In this document: positions 55,601 to 64,000 of the stretch, in pieces
Layout of the letters: the number at the start of each line of letters is the position of its first letter
Position numbering within the stretch: the stretch's first letter is position 1
Source of the DNA: Trematomus loennbergii
Lineage: Eukaryota > Chordata > Actinopteri > Perciformes > Nototheniidae
Reading direction: 5' to 3'
DNA length: 64,000 nt
Assembly (NCBI GenBank): GCA_012861695.1
Contig: JAAOOA010000028.1
Span: 12,826,673-12,890,672 of the forward strand
The notes under the pieces: generated by a model
The model's database searches: none
Told to the model about the DNA's origin: nothing
The model's input: only the letters and a program-made list of their open reading frames with translations
Translations under genes and position numbers: made by a program

Positions 55601-55617
55601 CTCATATTGAAGTTCTA

Positions 55618-56389
55618 ACAAAGAAATTGAAATTCACTCTTGGCTTCCTTTTCAGACTTAAATGTTGTTTTTCAACTTCATCCCGTAAAAGGTTGGTCTC
55701 TGGCTTATTCCTGTCCCAGCTGGACTACGGTGATACCATTTATAGATTTGCCTGTCCCACTGTTTTGGCCAAACTTGACCCACTCTACCATGCTGCACTG
55801 CGTTATATATCAAATGCACCCTATAGGACTCATCATTGCACACTGTATAGCCTAACTGTATGGTCCTCACTTAGTATGCGTAGGATGCAGCATTGATTTT
55901 TATTAATGTATAAAGCCATTTTAGGTAAGCTTCCATTGTACATATGTGCCAGATTTGCTCCAGTTTGTGACTCTTACAACCTCAGATCCAGTGCCTGGAT
56001 ACGGTTCCAGGTTCCTGCCGTGCGGACTGAGGCTGGAAAAAGGAGTCTTTTTTATTATGGTCCTTGGTCTTGGAATGACCTTCAATCATGCCTCAAACTG
56101 AGGGCACTTGTCTCAATAGCCTGTTTTAAATGGAAGTTGTCTGAGGTCCTCACCACCAGCTGCTCTTGCAGTAATAAGTAGTGTACCTTTCTTACTGTCC
56201 CAATGTGCACAATGTAGTGACTGCTTTTTCGTCTTTTGTTTTCTTAGTTATGTTCTCTGTATTTTATATGTTTGTGTTATGTGTTATGTGTAACGTTGCT
56301 GCCTTCTTGGCCAGGTCAGCATTGAAAATGAGATTTTATCTCAATGCTTTTTTATCTGGTTAAATAAAGGTTAAATAAAAAATAAAAAG
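55618..56389 (+). pseudogene. LINE reverse-transcriptase C-terminus and 3' tail, unit 1
   Basis: Encodes the region after the LINE catalytic core (KRLVSGLFLSQLDYGDTIYR; YNLRSSAWIRFQVPAVRTEA; SLFYYGPWSWNDLQ). The tail reads CTTGGCCAGGTCAGCATTGA, then GGTTAAATAAAGGTTAAATA and an A-rich end. A TGA where Trp is expected (55894-55896, between RRMQH and the next segment) splits the frame. The same stop is present in all four units, so the fragment was dead before amplification. This LINE differs from the one at 26287-30340. Confidence 0.8.
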
Positions 56390-56711
56390 ATGGCATGTTA
56401 AGTCAGGAAGTAGCATTATTAGTGATGAGTGGAGGCATACAGGAGAGTGCTGAGTAACATGGGGTACAACCACTACACCATAAACCACAGCAGGTGGTTT
56501 GTGAACCCCAGCTGGCAGTCATACCCAACATATAGAAAGAGCTTGGTCGACCGTCAAAGGACATGTCCGTAGACTGAGAGGAAACCGTACAGAGAGTTTG
56601 TTGGAGGAACACCTCAAGGTTCTTGAATGGTCATCTTGGCTTGGCTCTGCTCACCCTGATGGACTGCTTGGACGCTTGTTCAAGGATATACACAAAGCCT
56701 TTCCAGTCTGA
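56390..56711 (+). pseudogene. Merlin/ISXO2-like transposase C-terminus, unit 1
   Basis: Only the last ~105 residues of a DDE transposase of the IS1016/IS1595 (ISXO2)-Merlin type are present. Recognisable parts are an SDEW block (second catalytic Asp), YNHYTINHSRWFVNP, and the HTQHIE..W block holding the catalytic Glu. Unit 1 has frame breaks near 56428 and 56505. The fragment abuts the A-rich LINE tail directly, so the N-terminal half is missing. Confidence 0.65.
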
Positions 56712-57962
56712 GTACCATTATGCCTTACCAAGTCTTTCACTTATGTCAGAGAAAGCTTTTATGTTTAAATATGTGTATCAGTCATACTAAACAGTCATTA
56801 TTTTAACAGATCTTTGGTGCAGGGTTTCTACTCCCTTTGTGCCGGCCTCAGGCTTGCTGTCACTTCTCCTGCCGAATCTCCACCTGCTCCCAATCTGTGG
56901 CATTAGAGGCCATGAACACGATGCATTATCCTGCTGGAAGTATCCAAGTAAACTCTGGCCTTACAACCCTATTTGAAGCACACGGTCATCAACAATACTC
57001 AGGAAGGCTGTAACATTAAAACCATGCTCAATTTTCATTAATGGGCGTAAGTTGTACATGCAGTTAAAGAATAACCCCAACTGTTGAAGCAAGCCTAAAT
57101 AGATCCATGTTGTGAAAAATGATTGCCCCTCACACATACATGCCTTTTCCCCCAATCATTCACTGTCCAGTTTTAATGAGCCTCAGCCTCAGTTCCCTTT
57201 GTGAGCCTGCTGAGGCCTGTCCACTGTGATGTGACGCACATTCAGACCGCTCTTCTGCGTAACACTATTGTAACACTGTTATTTGAATTACTGTCGCTTG
57301 TAAAAAATCCTTTGTATCAAACTATATTACAGCACATTAGTATTTATGCAGAATCCCATCAGGATGTGTTTGTTCCGCTGCCTTTATAGTTTCATATTGA
57401 GTCTATAGGCACGTTTACTGTATATGCACATGAATGCAAAAGCTGCCATGAAAATGTTCAAGTCAAAGCCCTATTACATATGCATGCCCCAGGTTTGATG
57501 AACGCTTTGTAAAAAGTCAAAGTTCAGCCTGGCCAACACACAGAAATATCTTCATTCAAATCCTCATTGCTATCACCGGTAAAGTAGGACAGTATTTGTG
57601 TCTGGGCTTTCTTGTACAAGAGAATAAAAAACAATAGAAAAATCAATATGGACCATTACTGTATAATTATCCTTAAATTATGTTTAAACAAGTATGGCAT
57701 TTTGAAACATGATGTGCAACAATTTTTACTGTAATTTGTGTGCATTTTGTTGTTAACTAAGATGATGTTATGATTTATTTTTGTTAGTATGCACGTGGAC
57801 GCTTTGGACTTACCTGAAGAAGGAAGAAATGGGTCTTCGGAATGATGGGAGTTAAAGACAAAAGGCGGAGACTAGTGTTGAAACTAGTGGAGAAACCATC
57901 AAGAGGCCACCTTGTCCCTCTGATTAGACTCTGATTCTCATATTGAAGTTCTAACAAAGAAA

Positions 57963-58727
57963 TTGAAATTCACTCTTGGCTTCCTTTTCAGACTTAAATG
58001 TTGTTTTTCAACTTCATCCCGTAAAAGGTTGGTCTCTGGCTTATTCCTGTCCCAGCTGGACTACGGTGATACCATTTATAGATTTGCCTGTCCCACTGTT
58101 TTGGCCAAACTTGACCCACTCTACCATGCTGCACTGCGTTATATATCAAATGCACCCTATAGGACTCATCATTGCACACTGTATAGCCTAACTGTATGGT
58201 CCTCACTTAGTATGCGTAGGATGCAGCATTGATTTTTATTAATGTATAAAGCCATTTTAGGTAAGCTTCCATTGTACATATGTGCCAGATTTGCTCCAGT
58301 TTGCGACTCTTACAACCTCAGATCCAGTGCCTGGATACGGTTCCAGGTTCCTGCCGTGCGGACTGAGGCTGGAAAAAGGAGTCTTTTTTATTATGGTCCT
58401 TGGTCTTGGAATGACCTTCAATCATGCCTCAAACTGAGGGCACTTGTCTCAATAGCCTGTTTTAAATGGAAGTTGTCTGAGGTCCTCACCACCAGCTGCT
58501 CTTGCAGTAATAAGTAGTGTACCTTTCTTACTGTCCCAATGTGCACAATGTAGTGACTGCTTTTTCGTCTTTTGTTTTTCTTAGTTATGTTCTCTGTATT
58601 TTATATGTTTGTGTTATGTGTTATGTGTAACGTTGCTGCCTTCTTGGCCAGGTCAGCATTGAAAATGAGATTTTATCTCAATGCTTTTTATCTGGTTAAA
58701 TAAAGGTTAAATAAAAAAATAAAAAAG
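57963..58727 (+). pseudogene. LINE 3' fragment, unit 2
   Basis: Same content as unit 1, with the shared internal TGA at 58230-58232. Differs from unit 1 by rare substitutions and homopolymer indels in the tail. Confidence 0.8.
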
Positions 58728-59048
58728 ATGGCATGTTAAGTCAGGAAGTAGCATTATTAGTGATGAGTGGAAGGCATACAGGAGAGTGCTGAGTAACATG
58801 GGTACAACCACTACACCATAAACCACAGCAGTGGTTTGTGAACCCCAGCTGGCAGTCATACCCAACATATAGAAAGAGCTTGGTCGACCGTCAAAGGACA
58901 TGTCCGTAGACTGAGAGGAAACCGTTACAGAGAGTTTGTTGGAGGAACACCTCAAGTTCTTGAATGGTCATCTTGGCTTGGCTCTGCTCACCCTGATGGA
59001 CTGCTTGGACGCTTGTTCAAGGATATACACAAAGCCTTTCCAGTCTGA
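58728..59048 (+). pseudogene. Merlin/ISXO2-like transposase fragment, unit 2
   Basis: Same fragment as unit 1, ending at the TGA at 59046-59048. Several one-base indels (for example GTGGAAGGC near 58769, ATGGGTAC near 58800) break the frame at positions that are intact in other units. Confidence 0.62.
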
Positions 59049-60299
59049 GTACCATTATGCCTTACCAAGTCTTTCACTTATGTCAGAGAAAGCTTTTATG
59101 TTTAAATATGTGTATCAGTTCATACTAAACAGTCATTATTTTAACAGATCTTTGGTGCAGGGTTTTCTACTCCCTTTGTGCCGGCCTCAGGCTTGCTGTC
59201 ACTTCTCCTGCCGAATCTCCACCTGCTCCCAATCTGTGGCATTAGAGGCCATGAACACGATGCATTATCCGCTGGAAGTATCCAAGTAAACTCTGGCCTT
59301 ACAACCCTATTTGAAGCACACGGTCATCAACAATACTCAGGAAGGCTGTAGCATTAAAACCATGCTCAATTTTCATTAATGGGCGTAAGTTGTACATGCA
59401 GTTAAAGAAGTAACCCCAACTGTTGAAGCAAGCCTAAAATAGATCCATGTTGTGAAAAATTTGCCCCTCACACATACATGCCTTTTCCCCCCAATCATTC
59501 ACTGTCCAGTTTTAATGAGCCTCAGCCTCAGTTCACTTTGTGAGCCTGCTGAGCCTGTCCACTGTGATGTGACGCACATTCAGACCGGCTCTTCTGCGTA
59601 ACACTATTGTAACACTGTTATTTGAATTACTGTCGCTTGTAAAAAATCCTTTGTATCAAACTATATTACAGCACATTAGTATTTATGCAGAATCCCATCA
59701 GGATGTGTTTGTTCCGCTGCCTTTATAGTTTCATATTGAGTCTATAGGCACGTTTACTGTATATGCACATGAATGCAAAAGCTGCCATGAAAATGTTCAA
59801 GTCAAAGCCCTATTACATATGCATGCCCCAGGTTTGATGAACGCTTTGTAAAAGTCAAAGTTCAGCCTGGCCAACACACAGAAATATCTTCATTCAATCC
59901 TCATTGCTATCACCGGTAAAGTAGGACAGTATTTGTGTCTGGGCTTTCTTGTACAAGAGAATAAAAAACAATAGAAAAATCAATATGGACCATTACTGTA
60001 TAATTATCCTTAAATTATGTTATAAACAAGTATGGCATTTTGAAACATGATTTGCAACAATTTTTACTGTAATTTGTGTGCATTTTGTTGTTAACTAAGA
60101 TGATGTTATGATTTATTTTTTGTTAGTATGCACGTGGACGCTTTGGACTTACCTGAAGAAGGAAGAAATGGGTCTTCGGAATGATGGGAGTTAAAGACAA
60201 AAGGCGGAGACTAGTGTTGAAACTAGTGGAGAAACCATCAAGAGGCCACCTTGTCCTCTGATTAGACTCTGATTCTCATATTGAAGTTCTAACAAAGAA

Positions 60300-61060
60300 A
60301 TTGAAATTCACTCTTGGCTTCCTTTTCAGACTTAAATGTTGTTTTTCAACTTCATCCCGTAAAAGGTTGGTCTCTGGCTTATTCCTGTCCCAGCTGGACT
60401 ACGGTGATACCATTTATAGATTTGCCTGTCCCTGTTTTGGCCAAACTTGACCCACTCTACCATGCTGCACTGCGTTATATATCAAATGCACCCTATAGGA
60501 CTCATCATGCACACTGTATAGCCTAACTGTATGGTCCTCACTTAGTATGCGTAGGATGCAGCATTGATTTTTATTAATGTATAAAGCCATTTTAGGTAAG
60601 CTTCCATTGTACATATGTGCCAGATTTGCTCCAGTTTGTGACTCTTACAACCTCAGATCCAGTGCCTGGATACGGTTCCAGGTTCCTGCCGTGCGGACTG
60701 AGGCTGGAAAAAGGAGTCTTTTTTATTATGTCCTTGGTCTTGGAATGACCTTCAATCATGCCTCAAACTGAGGGCACTTGTCTCAATAGCCTGTTTTAAA
60801 TGGAAGTTGTCTGAGGTCCTCACCACCAGCTGCTCTTGCAGTAATAAGTAGTGTACCTTTCTTACTGTCCCAATGTGCACAATGTAGTGACTGCTTTTTC
60901 GTCTTTTGTTTTCTTAGTTATGTTCTCTGTATTTTATATGTTTGTGTTATGTGTTATGTGTAACGTTGCTGCCTTCTTGGCCAGGTCAGCATTGAAAATG
61001 AGATTTTATCTCAATGCTTTTTTATCTGGTTAAATAAAGGTTAAATAAAAAATAAAAAAG
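60300..61060 (+). pseudogene. LINE 3' fragment, unit 3
   Basis: Same content as unit 1. It lacks three bases near 60432 (GTCCCTGTTTTGG) and single bases near 60508 and 60730, which break the frame at new points. Shares the internal TGA. Confidence 0.8.
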
Positions 61061-61379
61061 ATGGCATGTTAAGTCAGGAAGTAGCATTATTAGTGATGAG
61101 TGGAGGGCATACAGGAGAGTGCTGAGTAACATGGGGTACAACCACTACACCATAAACCACAGCAGGTGGTTTGAACCCCCAGCTGGCAGTCATACCCAAC
61201 ATATAGAAAGAGCTTGGTCGACCGTCAAAGGAATGTCCGTAGACTGAGAGGAAACCGTACAGAGAGTTTGTTGGAGGAACACCTCAAGGTTCTTGAATGG
61301 TCATCTTGGCTTGGCTCTGCTCACCCTGATGGACTGCTTGGACGCTTGTTCAAGGATACACAAAGCCTTTCCAGTCTGA
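61061..61379 (+). pseudogene. Merlin/ISXO2-like transposase fragment, unit 3
   Basis: Same fragment. A one-base loss near 61231 (AAAGGAATGTCC) and a two-base loss near 61358 break the frame. Stop at 61377-61379. Confidence 0.62.
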
Positions 61380-62631
61380 GTACCATTATGCCTTACCAAG
61401 TCTTTCACTTATGTCAGAGAAAAGCTTTTATGTTTAAATATGTGTATCAGTCATACTAAACAGTCATTATTTTAACAGATCTTTGGTGCAGGGTTTTCTA
61501 CTCCCTTTGTGCCGGCCTCAGGCTTGCTGTCACTTCTCCTGCCGAATCTCCACCTGCTCCCAATCTGTGGCATTAGAGGCCATGAACACGATGCATTATC
61601 CTGCTGGAAGTATCCAAGTAAACTCTGGCCTTACAACCCTATTTGAAGCACACGGTCATCAACAATACTCAGGAAGGCTGTAGCATTAAAACCATGCTCA
61701 ATTTTCATTAATGGGCGTAAGTTGTACATGCAGTTAAAGAAGTAACCCCAACTGTTGAAGCAAGCCTAAAATAGATCCATGTTGTGAAAAATGATTGCCC
61801 TCACACATACATGCCTTTTCCCCCAATCATTCACTGTCCAGTTTTAATGAGCCTCAGCCTCAGTTCCCTTTTGTGAGCCTGCTGAGGCCTGTCCACTGTG
61901 ATGTGACGCACATTCAGACCGGCTCTTCTGCGTAACACTATTGTAACACTGTTATTTGAATTACTGTCGCTTGTAAAATCCTTTGTATCAAACTATATTA
62001 CAGCACATTAGTATTTATGCAGAATCCCATCAGGATGTGTTTTGTTCCGCGCCTTTATAGTTTCATATTGAGTCTATAGCACGTTTACTGTATATGCACA
62101 TGAATGCAAAAGCTGCCATGAAAATGTTCAAGTCAAAGCCCTATTACATATGCATGCCCCAGGTTTGATGAACGCTTTGTAAAAGTCAAAGTTCAGCCTG
62201 GCCAACACAGAAATATCTTCATTCAAATCCTCATTGCTACACCGGTAAAGTAGGACAGTATTTGTGTCTGGGCTTTCTTGTACAAGAGAATAAAAAACAA
62301 TAGAAAAAGCAATATGGACCATTACTGTATAATTATCCTTAAATTAGTGTATAAACAAGTATGGCATTTTGAAACATGATGTGCAACAATTTTTACTGTA
62401 ATTTTGTGTGCATTTTGTTGTTAACTAAGATGATGTTATGATTTATTTTTTGTTAGTATGCACGTGGACGCTTTGGACTTACCTGAAGAAGGAAGAAATG
62501 GGTCTTCGGAATGATGGGAGTTAAAGACAAAAGGCGGAGACTAGTGTTGAACTAGTGGAGAAACCATCAAGAGGCCACCTTGTCCCCTGATTAGACTCTG
62601 ATTCTCATATTGAAGTTTCTAAACAAAGAAA

Positions 62632-63391
62632 TTGAAATTCACTCTTGGCTTCCTTTTCAGACTTAAATGTTGTTTTTCAACTTCATCCCGTAAAAGGTTG
62701 GTCTCTGGCTTATTCCTGTCCCAGCTGGACTACGGTGATACCATTTATAGATTTGCCTGTCCCACTGTTTTGGCCAAACTTGACCCCTCTACCATGCTGC
62801 ACTGCGTTATATATCAAATGCACCCTATAGGACTCATCATTGCACACTGTATAGCCTAACTGTATGGTCCTCACTTAGTATGCGGATGCAGCATTGATTT
62901 TTATTAATGTATAAAGCCATTTTAGGTAAGCTTCCATTGTACATATGTGCCAGATTTGCTCCAGTTTGTGACTCTTACAACCTCATATCCAGTGCCTGGA
63001 TACGGTTCCAGGTTCCTGCCGTGCGGACTGAGGCTGGAAAAAGGAGTCTTTTTTATTATGGTCCTTGGTCTTGGAATGACCTTCAATCATGCCTCAAACT
63101 GAGGGCACTTGTCTCAATAGCCTGTTTTAAATGGAAGTTGTCTGAGGTCCTCACCACCAGCTGCTCTTGCAGTAATAAGTAGTGTACCTTTCTTACTGTC
63201 CCAATGTGCACAATGTAGTGACTTGCTTTTTCGTCTTTTGTTTTCTTAGTTATGTTCTCTGTATTTTATATGTTTGTGTTATGTGTTATGTGTAACGTTG
63301 CTGCCTTCTTGGCCAGGTCAGCATTGAAATGAGATTTTATCTCAATGCTTTTTTATCTGGTTAAATAAAGGTTAAATAAAAAAATAAAAAA
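62632..63391 (+). pseudogene. LINE 3' fragment, unit 4
   Basis: Same content as unit 1, with losses near 62787 (GACCCCTCTACC) and 62884 (ATGCGGATGC) and the shared internal TGA. Confidence 0.8.
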
Positions 63392-63716
63392 GATGGCATG
63401 TTAAGTCAGGAAGTAGCATTATTAGTGATGAGTGGAGGGCATACAGGAGAGTGCTGAGTAACATGGGGTACAACCACTACACCATAAACCACAGCAGGTG
63501 GTTTGTGAACCCCCAGCTGGCAGTCATACCCAACATATAGAAAGAGCTTGGTCGACCGTCAAAGGACATGTCCGTAGACTGAGAGGAAACCGTACAGAGA
63601 GTTTGTTGGAGGAACACCTCAAGGTTCTTGAATGGTCATCTTGGCTTGGCTCTGCTCACCCTGATGGACTGCTTGGACGCTTGTTCAAGGATATACACAA
63701 AGCCTTTCCAGTCTGA
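63392..63716 (+). pseudogene. Merlin/ISXO2-like transposase fragment, unit 4 (best preserved)
   Basis: The frame is open from the SDEW block through AGSHTQHIERAWSTVKGHVR to the TGA at 63714-63716. This copy gives the most reliable reading of the fragment and shows that frame breaks in other units are copy-specific. The catalytic Asp and Glu are visible; the first catalytic Asp and the N-terminal zinc-binding part are missing. Confidence 0.66.
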
Positions 63717-64000
63717 GTACCATTATGCCTTACCAAGTCTTTCACTTATGTCAGAGAAAAGCTTTTATGTTTAAATATGTGTATCAGTCATACTAAACAC
63801 AGTATTTTAACAGATCTTTGGTGCAGGGTTTTCTACTCCCTTTGTGCCGGCCTCAGGCTTGCTGTCACTTCTCCTGCCGAATCTCCACCTGCTCCCAATC
63901 TGTGGCATTAGAGGCCATGAACACGATGCATTATCCTGCTGGAAGTATCCAAGTAAACTCTGGCCTTACAACCCTATTTGAAGCACACGGTCATCAACAA

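Larger units (their letters stand above)
54496..64000 (+). repeat. Tandem array of a ~2.335-kb composite transposon unit
   Basis: The anchor TGCCGGCCTC (TGTCGGCCTC in the first copy) recurs at 54501, 56840, 59179, 61510 and 63845, giving periods of 2339, 2339, 2331 and 2335. Four full units and the start of a fifth are present, and the array runs off the right edge. Unit order: Tc1-like relic (minus), unassigned spacer of about 650 bases, LINE 3' end (plus), Merlin/ISXO2-like transposase fragment (plus), short spacer. Units differ by many single-base indels and few substitutions, so amplification is recent or copies are homogenised, with added consensus error. Confidence 0.95.

Noticed and set aside
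54496..64000. CRISPR or satellite of short units
   Set aside because: The unit is over 2.3 kb and contains transposon-derived coding relics; there are no short spaced repeats.

Overview
The window is vertebrate nuclear DNA, almost certainly a teleost fish. The genes have short exons with GT-AG introns. Three of them (btbd2, eef2, creb3l3) have human counterparts that all lie on chromosome 19p13.3. Most of the remainder is a typical fish repeat mix: TIR elements flanked by TTAA or TAA, hAT elements with 8-bp duplications, L2/CR1-like LINEs and CA microsatellites. There are no rRNA, tRNA, CRISPR or prokaryotic features.

Layout. 1-960: CpG-rich stretch with a palindromic CRE, probably a promoter of an unidentified minus-strand neighbour. 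2850-6323 (+): btbd2, nine coding exons. 8545-23294 (-): eef2, convergent with btbd2, 14 exons; its splice model sums to exactly 858 codons plus stop, and its large introns are packed with nested DNA transposons. 24.8-30.3 kb: a repeat island holding three copies of one Harbinger-like MITE, two of them inside an L2/CR1-like LINE. 34866-42068 (+): creb3l3, a membrane-anchored bZIP factor; its first exon was not found. 46418-49132 (+): a class A GPCR of the relaxin-3 receptor (RXFP3/RXFP4) family, with a TATA box. 49410-52090: a 2.7-kb element with roughly 0.6-kb inverted arms and an 8-bp target duplication. 53.7-54.05 kb: a long CA microsatellite. 54496 to the right edge: a tandem array with a period of about 2.335 kb (four full copies and part of a fifth). 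Each unit is a mosaic of a Tc1-like transposase relic, an unassigned spacer, a LINE 3' end and the C-terminal catalytic part of a Merlin/ISXO2-like transposase.

The genes do not form an operon or pathway; they are neighbours conserved by synteny. eef2 is a translation factor, btbd2 a BTB-BACK-PHR adaptor, creb3l3 a liver/intestine-type ER/Golgi stress and lipid regulator, and the GPCR a peptide receptor.

Sequence quality. Single-base length errors break the reading frame of otherwise well conserved exons in btbd2 (three), creb3l3 (one) and the GPCR (one). All lie in short homopolymers, and correcting each restores a coding length divisible by three. Copies in the tandem array also differ mainly by single-base indels. 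I read this as residual long-read consensus error rather than gene decay, but cannot prove it here.
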